Assembly: GCA_963844235.1 (NCBI GenBank)
Contig: CAWJNF010000001.1
Location: 558,001-622,000 of the forward strand
Direction: 5' to 3'
DNA: 64,000 nt
Origin: CAWJNF01 sp963844235
GTDB taxonomy: Bacteria > Actinomycetota > Thermoleophilia > Gaiellales > Gaiellaceae
The position numbers and the translations under genes are program-made. The first letter of the stretch is position 1, and every line of letters begins with the position of its first letter. The notes beneath the pieces were generated by a model. The model was not told the origin of the DNA, searched no databases, and saw only the letters and a list, made by a program, of their open reading frames with translations. Below, piece by piece: positions 32,860 through 40,654 of this stretch.

Positions 32860-34053
32860 GTGGAAGCGATGCACGCTCTCCCCGCGATGCCCCCCGACCC
32901 CGACCGCGACGAGCGCGATGCGGCTCCTACCCGGGGCCAGTTCTCGATCGACGAGCTGCTCGAGATCGTCGTTCAGCGGAAGGCGTCCGATCTGCACCTG
33001 ACCGCCGGCAGCGCGCCGGCGATCCGCGTCCACGGCCGCATCGAGCGCCTGCACGAATTCGGCGACCTCACCGCCGAGCAGTCGCGCAAGCTGCTCTACA
33101 ACATCACGTCGACCGAGCAGCAGAAGGACCTCGAGGAGCGGCGCAACATCGACCTCTCCTACCCGCTGCCCGGCCTCGCGCGCTTCCGCGTCAACATCTT
33201 CTTCCAGCGCGAGAGCCTCGCGGCCGCCTTTCGGCTCGTGCCGACGGGGATCAAGCCGCTCGCGGAGCTCGGTCTGCCGAACACGCTCTACGACCTCTGC
33301 GAGCGCCCGCGCGGCCTGATCGTCGTGACGGGCCCGACCGGCTCGGGCAAGTCGACGACCCTCGCCGCGCTCATCGACCGGATCAACGAGACGCGCGCCG
33401 AGCACATCATCACCGTCGAGGACCCGATCGAGTTCCTGCACCAGCACAAGCGGTGCATCGTGAACCAGCGCGAGATCGGCCCCGACGCGACGAGCTTCGC
33501 CGATGCCCTTCGCGCCGCGCTCCGCGAGGACCCCGACGTGATCCTCCTCGGCGAGATGCGCGACCTCGAGACGATCGCCACGGCGCTGACCGCGGCGGAG
33601 ACCGGTCACCTCGTGTTCGCCACCGTCCACACGCAGGACGCGCCGTCGGCCGTCGACCGGATCATCGACGTCTTTCCGGCCGGCCAGCAAGGCCAGATCC
33701 GGGTGCAGGTCGCAAGCACGCTCCAGGGCGTGATGACGCAGAACCTGCTGCCGACCGTGGACGGCGCCGCTCGTGTCCCCGCGGTCGAGATCCTCATCCC
33801 GGACGACGCGGTGCGGAACCTGATCCGCCAGGGAAAGCTCGAGCAGATCTACACGAACATGCAGACGGGCTCGGGCAAGGGCATGCAGACCATGGAGCAG
33901 TCGCTGGTCGACCTCGTACTGCAGGGGATCGTCACGCAGGACATGGCCATGGCCCGCTCGAGCCGTCCGCAGCAGCTGTTCGAGCTCCTCCAACGCGGCC
34001 GCGCCTCCGGACAGACGGTGTCGCCGCTCGCCAGCAAGCTACGGACGGCCTAG
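32860..34053 (+). CDS. pilT: Type IV pilus retraction ATPase PilT (second copy)
   Basis: This 397-residue protein has a ~30-residue N-terminal extension, then KASDLHLTAGSAPAIRVHGR, Walker A GPTGSGKSTTLAALID, Asp box TVEDPIEFLHQHK, Walker B PDVILLGEMRDLETI, HLVFATVHTQDAPSAVDRI, and the PilT signature region AVRNLIRQGKLEQIYTNMQT. The signature, in which AIRNLIREGK-like motifs are needed for retraction, is better kept here than in the copy at 15564, so this is the more canonical PilT. It heads an operon with pilM 8 bp downstream. Start GTG 32860 is set by the promoter. Confidence 0.94.
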   Translation: MEAMHALPAMPPDPDRDERDAAPTRGQFSIDELLEIVVQRKASDLHLTAGSAPAIRVHGRIERLHEFGDLTAEQSRKLLYNITSTEQQKDLEERRNIDLSYPLPGLARFRVNIFFQRESLAAAFRLVPTGIKPLAELGLPNTLYDLCERPRGLIVVTGPTGSGKSTTLAALIDRINETRAEHIITVEDPIEFLHQHKRCIVNQREIGPDATSFADALRAALREDPDVILLGEMRDLETIATALTAAETGHLVFATVHTQDAPSAVDRIIDVFPAGQQGQIRVQVASTLQGVMTQNLLPTVDGAARVPAVEILIPDDAVRNLIRQGKLEQIYTNMQTGSGKGMQTMEQSLVDLVLQGIVTQDMAMARSSRPQQLFELLQRGRASGQTVSPLASKLRTA

Positions 34054-34061
34054 GAGAGACG

Positions 34062-35129
34062 ATGGGACGCGAGATCGTTGGACTCAAGATCGGTGCTTCG
34101 AACATCGCGGCCGCCCGCGTCGCCACCAACGGCTCCGGTCGCCTGCTCCAGGTCGCCGGCGCCAATCTGCCACCCGGGCTCGTGGTCGGCGGCGAGGTGC
34201 AGGACGTGGAGGGCCTCGGCGCCGTGCTGAAGCAGTTCTTCGCCGAGCACAAGCTCCCGCGGCGTGGCGTACGCGTCGGCGTGTCGAGCAACCGCGTCGG
34301 CGTGCGCACGATCGACGTGGGTGGAATCGACGACCCGAAGCAGCTCGGCAACGCAGTGCGCTTCCGGGCCCAGGAGGCTCTGCCGATCCCGATCAACGAG
34401 GCGGTGCTCGACTACCAGGTGCTCGGCGAGAGCCGTGACGACGAGGGCAAGCTCGTCCGCAAGGTCCTCTTCGTCGTCGCCTACCGAGACCTCGTCGAGC
34501 GCTACGCCCTCGCGTGCAAGCACGGCGGCCTGAAGCTCGCCGGCGTCGACCTCGAGGCCTTCGCTCTCCTCCGGGCCGTCACACCCTTTGCGGAGCTGCC
34601 GACGGCCGAGTCCGAGCGCGGCGCGATCGTCGCTGTCTCGGTCGGCTCGGAGCGCTCGACCCTGGCTGTCACCGACGGCAACACCTGCGAGTTCACCCGG
34701 GTGCTCGAGTGGGGAGGCTCGTCGCTGACGACAGCCATCGCACGCGACCTCGGCAACGAGCCCGTCGCTGCGGAGCGAATCAAGCGCTCGCTCCATCTCA
34801 ACTCGGACGAGACCCCCGAGGGGCTCGACCAGGAGACGGCGGCCAAGGCGCGGCAGGCGACGCTCGTCGGGCTGCAGACGTTCGCCCGCGAACTCGTCTC
34901 GTCGCTCCAGTTCTACCAGAATCAGCCTGGCTCGCTTGGCATCCGTGAGATCGTCCTCGCCGGCGGAACGGCCAGGCTCGCAGGTCTCGCCGAGACGCTC
35001 CAGCGCATGGTCGCCGTGTCGGTCCGGATCGGCGACCCGCTCGTCAATCTCGCGCACGGCAAGAAGATCCGGGGCGGCGACCCCGATCCCTCGCATGCGA
35101 TCCCGATCGGCCTCGGAATGGGTGCCTGA
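34062..35129 (+). CDS. pilM: Type IV pilus inner-membrane assembly protein PilM
   Basis: This 355-residue actin-like ATPase fold protein has IVGLKIGASNIAAARV (phosphate-1 loop), VRFRAQEALPIPINEAVLDY, VDLEAFALLRAV, VSVGSERSTLAV and IREIVLAGGTARLAGLAETL (adenosine motif). PilM is cytoplasmic and binds the N-terminal peptide of PilN, linking the MNOP frame to the motor. Start ATG 34062 has GGAGAG upstream. Its TGA overlaps the next ATG (TGATG), so PilM and the WKKE-repeat protein are coupled. Confidence 0.92.
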   Translation: MGREIVGLKIGASNIAAARVATNGSGRLLQVAGANLPPGLVVGGEVQDVEGLGAVLKQFFAEHKLPRRGVRVGVSSNRVGVRTIDVGGIDDPKQLGNAVRFRAQEALPIPINEAVLDYQVLGESRDDEGKLVRKVLFVVAYRDLVERYALACKHGGLKLAGVDLEAFALLRAVTPFAELPTAESERGAIVAVSVGSERSTLAVTDGNTCEFTRVLEWGGSSLTTAIARDLGNEPVAAERIKRSLHLNSDETPEGLDQETAAKARQATLVGLQTFARELVSSLQFYQNQPGSLGIREIVLAGGTARLAGLAETLQRMVAVSVRIGDPLVNLAHGKKIRGGDPDPSHAIPIGLGMGA

Positions 35130-35918
35130 TGAACTGGAAGAAGGAATACAAGGTGTCGGATCTCTTCCGGGACCAGGACGGCGCCCAAGGCCGCCTCGAG
35201 CAGTCGGACGAGCAACCGGTCTCCCACGCCGCGTCTGACGCGAACGTCTGGAAGAAGGAGATCAAGCTCTCGTCGCTCTTTCGCCGCAAGAAGGAGCCGA
35301 GGCAGCGCGCGCTCCCGCAGATCGGCGACACCGTGGCGGAGGGGACGATGCCGACGCGATCAGAAGAGCCGGCTCTGCCGGAGTCGAGCATGTGGAAGAA
35401 GGAGATCAAGCTCTCGTCGTTGCTCAGACGCCGCAGGCAGCACACGCAGCCCAGGCCGCAGCTCGCGCTGCCGGCGCCGGGCGACACGCTCGCCGAGGCT
35501 CCGACCGGCCCCGTCGCGAGTCACTCCTATCCGTCTCAGCCCGCGCCCGAGCCCCCGGTCGTGCCCACGCCCGTCCCGCCCCGGGCGGCCGAGCCCGAGC
35601 AGCCCGCCGGCGAGCCGGCGCCGGCTGTCCCGGCCTCGGCCCCGGGGCCGGACTCGACGCCCGCGCCCGCGCCGGAGCCGACGTCCGCTCCCGTCCCGGA
35701 GCCGGCTGCCGCCGCCGCTGCCGTCGCCGCTGCCGCCGCCGCTGTCGGGCCCGCGCCGAGGCAGCCCTTCTGGAAGAAGGAGCTCGGTCGCAAGAAGGGC
35801 GAAGAGTCGAAGCGCTCCGCGCCTGAGCGGCGTGAGCGCCAGGAGCAGCCGAAGGCGGGCCGCCCGAGCGCCGGAGCGCCGGCCGAAAGGAAGGGCTCAG
35901 CTGCCGCAGATCCCGCTC
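35129..35918 (+). CDS. Proline-rich protein with four WKKE repeats; frame broken near 35890
   Basis: The ATG overlaps the pilM stop. The ~260 residues contain four copies of a short basic/amphipathic motif: NWKKEYKVSDLF (W3), VWKKEIKLSSLFRRKK (W41), MWKKEIKLSSLLRRRR (W89) and FWKKELGRKKGEE (W215). They are separated by Pro/Ala/Glu-rich disordered stretches; no signal peptide. In this frame no stop occurs until 36175, inside pilN, where the translation is a shadow. So a one-base error or mutation near 35890-35910 (an AAGGAAGGG run) must hide the true end: either the gene ends in an ATGA overlap with pilN at 35919, or it is fused to PilN (joined reading KAQLPQIPL then MKALNLLPQD). The product is not a family I know. 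The repeats may bind PilM, PilB/PilT or membranes. Confidence 0.65.
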
Positions 35919-36566
35919 ATGAAGGCGCTCAACCTGCTGCCGCAGGACATCAAGCTTCCGAAGACCACCGTTCGCCCGTGGGTCGCCTATGCAGCGGTCG
36001 GCGCAGTCGCGCTGCTCGTCGCCGGCGGCATGGGCTTCCTCTACCTGAACGAGACCCAGCACATCGCCGACCGCGAGAGCACGCTCGAGGACATGGAAGC
36101 GCAGCTCGCCGCACTCGAGGCAGAGGCCGCTCAGGCGCAGGCCGACAGCGCCGACGGCTCCGCCCTCGCGGGTGAGGCCCTCACGAGGGCCACCGCCCTG
36201 TCCTTCGCCCTCGACGGTCGTCGCGGTTGGGATCGTCTGCTGCGGGAGCTGTCGCTGACGCTGCCGGACAACGTCTGGTTCAGCTCGATGGTCTCGGCCA
36301 TGTCCACGCCCGCGCCGGTGCTGCCGACGGAGCCGGCAGTAGCCACGACTCCCGTCGCTCCGGCGCCCGTGACGTCGAGCATGACCATCACGGGCTACGC
36401 GCTGACCCAGGAGGACGTCGCCCAGCTCCTCGCGCGGCTCGAGGTCGTTCCAGAGTTCAGCTCAATCCAGCTCGAATCAGCCACTCAGACCGAGATCGGC
36501 GAGCAGAGCGTCATCGAGTTCAGCGTGATCGGTGCGCTCAAGCAGCCGGTACAGGTGACGCCGTGA
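35919..36566 (+). CDS. pilN: Type IV pilus assembly protein PilN
   Basis: This 215-residue protein starts at ATG 35919 because PilN proteins carry their NLLP motif at the very N-terminus: here MKALNLLPQDIKLPKTTVRP. A single membrane helix (VAYAAVGAVALLVAGGMGFL), a coiled coil (ESTLEDMEAQLAALEAEAAQ) and a ferredoxin-like domain (WDRLLRELSLTLPDNVWF, TITGYALTQEDVAQLLARLE) follow. PilN forms a heterodimer with PilO and presents its N-terminus to PilM. No ribosome site precedes the ATG, which fits coupling or fusion to the WKKE-repeat reading frame upstream. Confidence 0.88.
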   Translation: MKALNLLPQDIKLPKTTVRPWVAYAAVGAVALLVAGGMGFLYLNETQHIADRESTLEDMEAQLAALEAEAAQAQADSADGSALAGEALTRATALSFALDGRRGWDRLLRELSLTLPDNVWFSSMVSAMSTPAPVLPTEPAVATTPVAPAPVTSSMTITGYALTQEDVAQLLARLEVVPEFSSIQLESATQTEIGEQSVIEFSVIGALKQPVQVTP

Positions 36567-37336
36567 ACAAGAAGAAGAGACGTATCCCGCTCACGGCTGT
36601 GCTCGCCGTGATCCTGCTCGTCGCCGCAGTCGCCGGCTACATGCTCGTGATCCGCCCCCAGAAAGCCGACGTCGAACGGCTCGACAGCGAGATCGCGACG
36701 AAGCAGACACAGATCGACGCGGCGGTTCAGGCTGCCGAGGCCGAGCAGGAGGCCGAGCCGACGACTTCCATCCGGGTGGCAGACCTCGTCGAGCTGGCCA
36801 AGGCCATGCCAGACCAGACCGATATGGCGGGCGCAATCCTCGAGCTGAATGCCGCGGCCGAGTCGGCCGGTGTCGCGTTCAACTCGATCCAGCCGGGTCA
36901 GCCCGTGGCAGGCGCCGGCTACACCCAGCTTCCTCTCACGCTCGGCTTCCAGGGCAGCTACTACGAGCTCACCGAGCTGCTCTATCGGCTGCGCCACCTG
37001 GTGACCGTCCGCGAAGGCGTGCTCGACGCGAACGGCCGGCTGCTGACGCTCGACACCGTCGACTGGCACGAGGCCGAGGAGCCCGGCTTCCCGATCATCG
37101 CCGCCGATCTCGTGATCTCGGCGTACGTCTACGGCAACGACCCTGGCCTCGTTCCCACCCTCCCGACCGGGACCACCGCCCCGGCTCCGGGCGAGACGGA
37201 TCCGGCGAGCACTGCGCCGGCGGAGGGGACGACGACCGCGCCGGCCGAGGGTGGCGGCGAAACCACGACGACACCCCCCGCGACGACGGCGCCATCCACG
37301 GTGGACGCCTCGCAGCAGGCGGCTGGAGCGAACTGA
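36563..37336 (+). CDS. pilO: Type IV pilus assembly protein PilO
   Basis: This 257-residue protein starts at GTG 36563 in a GTGA overlap with pilN. One membrane helix (TAVLAVILLVAAVAGYMLVI), a coiled coil (RLDSEIATKQTQIDAAVQAA) and a PilO ferredoxin-like domain (AAESAGVAFNSIQPGQPV, LTLGFQGSYYELTELLYRLR) follow. The last ~60 residues are a Thr/Pro/Glu-rich tail not found in typical PilO. It partners PilN. The stop overlaps the start of the next gene (TGATG). Confidence 0.9.
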   Translation: MNKKKRRIPLTAVLAVILLVAAVAGYMLVIRPQKADVERLDSEIATKQTQIDAAVQAAEAEQEAEPTTSIRVADLVELAKAMPDQTDMAGAILELNAAAESAGVAFNSIQPGQPVAGAGYTQLPLTLGFQGSYYELTELLYRLRHLVTVREGVLDANGRLLTLDTVDWHEAEEPGFPIIAADLVISAYVYGNDPGLVPTLPTGTTAPAPGETDPASTAPAEGTTTAPAEGGGETTTTPPATTAPSTVDASQQAAGAN

Positions 37337-38172
37337 TGGCCAAGAAGCCGACCCCAGAAGAGATCCGCAAGCAGAAGGACGCGCGCGCGAAGAAGCTGGT
37401 GCTCGTCATGCTGCCCGTCCTCATCGCGCTCGTCGCCTGGCAGGGCCCGAAGGTGCTCAATCAAGTCCGCGGCGAGGCCCCGCCCACCTCAGCGGCGGAG
37501 CCGGCCACCACCGCCGACGAGACGCAGCCCGCGCCCGCCGTGGGCACTGCGCCGGCGACCGACGCGACGACCGGGTCCGCGGATATCGGAGCAACCCCGG
37601 CGACCACCGATCCGGGCGCGGTCGCCGTATCGGCTACCCAGACGCTGTCCGACACCGACCTGCCCCCACCCGTCGAAGAGGGCGAGCTGATCGCGTTCAG
37701 CCGTTTCGAGGCGCGCGACCCGTTCGTGCAGCTCGTCGACGGCGAGGCCGTAAGCGGGGACATCACCGAGGCGAACCCGTCGGTGTCCGGCAGCACGGGC
37801 TCGACGACTGCCCCCACCACCACGCCCTCGACAGCAACGCCCTCGACCGGGACGAGCCTGCCGCCTCCGTCGGTGCAGCCCGGCACGAGCCCCACCGTCC
37901 CGACTACGTCCTCCCCTGAGGTCGTCGCCGTCCGGGCGAGCATCTCGATCAACGGCGAGGTGCACGAGCTCTCCGTCGGCGACAAGTTCCCTCAGGCCGA
38001 CCCGGCCTTCGAGCTCGTGGCGGTCGCAACCGGCCAGGTGACGATCGGTCTCGCCAACGGGTCGTTCTCGAGCGGCGTCCAGACGATCACGCTCGACCTC
38101 GGCAAGTCCGTGACGCTCATCAGTCAGCCGGACGGCGCACGCTTCACGCTGAAGCTCGTCAGTGTTGGCTAG
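37336..38172 (+). CDS. PilP-like membrane protein at the end of the pilMNO operon
   Basis: This 278-residue protein has a basic N-terminus (MAKKPTPEEIRKQKDARAKK), one membrane helix (LVLVMLPVLIALVAW), two long Thr/Pro/Ser-rich linkers, a short block FSRFEARDPFVQLVDGE, and a C-terminal ~70-residue beta domain (SISINGEVHELSVGDKFP, ITLDLGKSVTLISQPDG). The R/P-x-DPF-like block plus a terminal beta domain recalls PilP/GspC HR domains, and the position after pilO is that of pilP. The homology is not strong, and the lipoprotein Cys of PilP is missing. No pilQ follows. Confidence 0.6.
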   Translation: MAKKPTPEEIRKQKDARAKKLVLVMLPVLIALVAWQGPKVLNQVRGEAPPTSAAEPATTADETQPAPAVGTAPATDATTGSADIGATPATTDPGAVAVSATQTLSDTDLPPPVEEGELIAFSRFEARDPFVQLVDGEAVSGDITEANPSVSGSTGSTTAPTTTPSTATPSTGTSLPPPSVQPGTSPTVPTTSSPEVVAVRASISINGEVHELSVGDKFPQADPAFELVAVATGQVTIGLANGSFSSGVQTITLDLGKSVTLISQPDGARFTLKLVSVG

Positions 38173-38192
38173 CGACCGCTAGCACCCTCCAG

Positions 38193-38206
38193 TAGCGTGC
38201 GTCCCG
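38193..38206 (+). promoter_or_regulatory. -10 element for a leaderless start
   Basis: TAGCGT at 38193-38198 ends 7 bases before GTG 38206. This spacing favours 38206 over the in-frame GTG at 38197, which overlaps the hexamer. Confidence 0.4.
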
Positions 38207-39177
38207 TGGAGAGGGGCGCACGCACACAGGAGGCGACGGTCAGCGATCTGGGTGGGGGAGTGCTGCGCGTCACGCAGCCGCTTCCATGGGCGCTCGACCA
38301 CGTCCACTGCTACGCGCTCTCCTCGGCGGACGGTTGGACGATCGTCGACTGCGGTCTCGGCACGCCCGGCACCCTCGAGCGCTGGCGTGCCGCGCTGGGC
38401 GAGCTCGGCGGAGCCGTCCGCCGGATCGTGGTGACGCACTACCACCCCGATCACCTGGGCTCGGCGGCCGCGCTGGCCGAGCTGACGGGCGCGGCCGAGA
38501 TCGTCCAGGGCGCGCTCGACGCGGAACTGGCGGAAGCCGCCTGGGGAGAAGGCGCCGATGTCGCCTCGTTCGAGACCTTCCTGCGCGCGTACGGCATGCC
38601 TGAGGAGCTCGCCGCCGCATCGGCCTCCGAAGAGGTCCGGTTGCCGGTGCGAACGGTGCGAGCGACGGACCTCGTCGCGGAAGGCGACCGGTTGGAGGCG
38701 GGCGAGACGTACGAGGTGCTGCTCCTCCCGGGCCACGCCGACGGGCACATCGTTCTCCACGGCCTCGAGACCGGACGCCTGCTCGGCGGCGACGTCCTAC
38801 TCGAGGAGATCACGCCGAACGTCGGGCGCTGGGAGGACACGGCCTTCGATCCGCTCGGACGCTACCTCGAGACGCTGTCGCGGGTCGCGGGACTGGCTCC
38901 ATCCGTCGTCTACCCGGGCCATGGCCCGCCGATCGAGGACGCTCCCCGCCGGGCGCGCGAGATCAGGCTCCACCACGAGGAGCGGCTGGACGTGACGCAT
39001 CGGGCTCTCGCCGACGGGGCCGAGACCGCGTACGACGTGGCGCGCGTGATCTGGTCCGGCGAGCTCGGCTTCCACGAGCAGCGCTTCGCCCTGGTCGAGG
39101 CCATTTCGCACCTCGAGCGGCTGTGCGTCGAGGGCCGTGCGATCGAGACCGTTCCGCGGCGCTGGCAGCCGCAGTAG
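38206..39177 (+). CDS. Metallo-beta-lactamase-fold hydrolase
   Basis: This 323-residue protein is a glyoxalase II/RNase Z-like metallohydrolase: YALSSADGWTIVDCGLGTPG, metal motif VVTHYHPDHLGSAAAL (HxHxDH), LLLPGHADGHIVLHG (third His), GGDVLLEEITPN (bridging Asp) and VVYPGHGPPIED. The C-terminal 60 residues (ERLDVTHRALADGAETAYDV, FALVEAISHLERL) form the helical domain seen in LACTB2-type enzymes, which act on thioesters or RNA. The substrate is unknown. It stands where pilQ would be in diderm pil clusters but appears unrelated to the pilus. The TAG stop comes from a palindromic repeat. Confidence 0.85.
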   Translation: MERGARTQEATVSDLGGGVLRVTQPLPWALDHVHCYALSSADGWTIVDCGLGTPGTLERWRAALGELGGAVRRIVVTHYHPDHLGSAAALAELTGAAEIVQGALDAELAEAAWGEGADVASFETFLRAYGMPEELAAASASEEVRLPVRTVRATDLVAEGDRLEAGETYEVLLLPGHADGHIVLHGLETGRLLGGDVLLEEITPNVGRWEDTAFDPLGRYLETLSRVAGLAPSVVYPGHGPPIEDAPRRAREIRLHHEERLDVTHRALADGAETAYDVARVIWSGELGFHEQRFALVEAISHLERLCVEGRAIETVPRRWQPQ

Positions 39178-39308
39178 GGGCCGGATACATCCGGCCCACG
39201 GCTCGCCGTGATGCGTAACCCGTAGGTGTAGGGCCCGGATCTCAGCCGGCCCTCACGGCCAGGCTTGATGCATTACCGGTAGGTGTAGGGGCCGGATCGC
39301 ATCCGGCT
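39174..39308. repeat. Three GCCGGAT palindromes upstream of pilC
   Basis: Copies at 39174-39197, 39228-39252 and 39285-39308. The first supplies the TAG stop (39175-39177) of the metallo-beta-lactamase-fold gene. The second and third belong to a duplicated ~57-bp unit, since both are preceded by GATGC, a T/A-C-C stretch and GTAGGTGTAGGG. Confidence 0.85.
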
Positions 39309-39339
39309 CGCACCGCTGTCCCTCATCCGTGTCGAGGGC

Positions 39340-39368
39340 CTCAAGTGAGGAGCCGCCGGCGCCGATAG
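39340..39368 (+). promoter_or_regulatory. Sigma-28-like promoter of pilC
   Basis: CTCAAG with TCAA at 39341-39344, a 16-base spacer, and GCCGATAG at 39361-39368. GTG 39380 follows 11 bases on. Confidence 0.7.
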
Positions 39369-39379
39369 CTGGGTCGAGG

Positions 39380-40594
39380 GTGCCCGCCTACGCCTACACC
39401 GCGATCAACGCCGCCGGTCTCGAGTCCGCCGGCGAGGTCAGCGCCCGCGACGCGGGCGGCGCCCACGAGGCGCTGCGCGCGCGCGGGTTGCTCCCGCTCC
39501 AGCTCGTAGAGCGCGACGCGGCCGCGGAGGGTGGCGGCCTCGGCGGCGCCATGAAGCGCGTGAACCCGAAGGCCCTCCAGATCTTCTCGCGGCAGTTCGC
39601 CACGATGATCGAGTCCGGCCTGAACGTCGTGTCGGCGCTCGCAATCCTCGAGGAGCAGACCGACGACAAGAACCTGGCGGTCGTGCTGGGGGACGTTCGC
39701 GGCGATGTCGAGGGCGGGCTTCTCCTTTCCGAGGCGATGGGCCGCCATCCGCGCGTCTTCTCGCGCCTCTACGTCGCGATGGTCGAGGCCGGCGAGGCTG
39801 CGGGCATTCTCGACATCGTCCTCGACCGCGTCGCGCTCCAGATCGAGAAGGAGCAGCAGATCAAGCGGCGCGTGAAGGGCGCCATGATGTACCCGACGCT
39901 CGTCCTCTGCTTCGCGTTCCTCGTGCTGACGGGGATGCTGCTCTTCCTCGTACCGGTCTTCGTGAATCTCTTCGCCGACCTCGGCGGGGAGCTGCCTTTC
40001 CTGACCAGTCTCGTCGTCAAGGCGTCCGAGATCGTCCGCGGCTACTACTACATCGTCTTCCCGCTGATGGCGCTGCTCTTCTTCGCCTTCCTGCGCTACA
40101 AGAAGACGGAATCAGGACGAAGGGTGTGGGACCGTTTCCGCGTCCGCGTCCCGTTCGGGATCGGCGGCGTGGTGCTCAAGGTCGGCATGGCCCGCTTCAG
40201 CCGCACGCTGTCGAGCCTCATCGGCGCGGGCGTCGACATCATCCAGGCGCTCGAGATCACCGGCTCGACGTCCGGCAACAGCCTCATCGAGGACGCGACC
40301 AAGGAGGTGCGCGACCGGGTGCACGAAGGTGCCTCCATCGCGGCGCCGCTCATGGACGCGCCGATCTTTCCCCCGATGGTGGCCCACATGGTGCGCGTCG
40401 GCGAGGAGACGGGCGAGCTCGAGAAGATGCTCACGAAGGTCGCCGACTTCTACGAGGACGAGGTCGACGCCTCCATCCAGTCGCTGACCTCGATCATCGA
40501 GCCGTTGCTCATGATCATGGTCGGCATGATCGTCGGCGTCATCGTGATCGCGATGTACCTGCCGATGTTCAAGATCCTCACGCTGATCAAGTGA
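39380..40594 (+). CDS. pilC: Type IV pilus platform protein PilC
   Basis: This 404-residue protein starts at GTG 39380; the resulting N-terminus PAYAYTAINAAGLESAGEVS matches the usual PilC/GspF beginning. It has two homologous helical domains (IFSRQFATMIESGLNVVSAL and ARFSRTLSSLIGAGVDIIQA) and three membrane segments (MMYPTLVLCFAFLVLTGMLL, YYYIVFPLMALLFFAFL, and IIEPLLMIMVGMIVGVIVIA at the C-terminus). MVEAGEAAGILDIVLDR and HMVRVGEETGELEKMLTKVA are family signatures. It is the inner-membrane platform turned by PilB and PilT. It is transcribed alone. Confidence 0.95.
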   Translation: MPAYAYTAINAAGLESAGEVSARDAGGAHEALRARGLLPLQLVERDAAAEGGGLGGAMKRVNPKALQIFSRQFATMIESGLNVVSALAILEEQTDDKNLAVVLGDVRGDVEGGLLLSEAMGRHPRVFSRLYVAMVEAGEAAGILDIVLDRVALQIEKEQQIKRRVKGAMMYPTLVLCFAFLVLTGMLLFLVPVFVNLFADLGGELPFLTSLVVKASEIVRGYYYIVFPLMALLFFAFLRYKKTESGRRVWDRFRVRVPFGIGGVVLKVGMARFSRTLSSLIGAGVDIIQALEITGSTSGNSLIEDATKEVRDRVHEGASIAAPLMDAPIFPPMVAHMVRVGEETGELEKMLTKVADFYEDEVDASIQSLTSIIEPLLMIMVGMIVGVIVIAMYLPMFKILTLIK

Positions 40595-40607
40595 TCGCGC
40601 GGCACCT

Positions 40608-40632
40608 GTAGGGGCCGGATCTCCTCCGGCCC
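40608..40632. repeat. GCCGGAT palindrome after pilC
   Basis: GTAGGGGCCGGAT-CTC-CTCCGGCCC, 14 bp after the pilC stop and between convergent genes. A terminator role is possible, but there is no T-run. Confidence 0.75.
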
Positions 40633-40654
40633 GCCGTCGCGTCGATCGTCTGCA

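Noticed and set aside
40608..40632. GCCGGAT palindromes as ordinary intrinsic terminators
   Set aside because: No T-run follows them, they occur between co-transcribed ribosomal genes, and their sequence (not only structure) is conserved.
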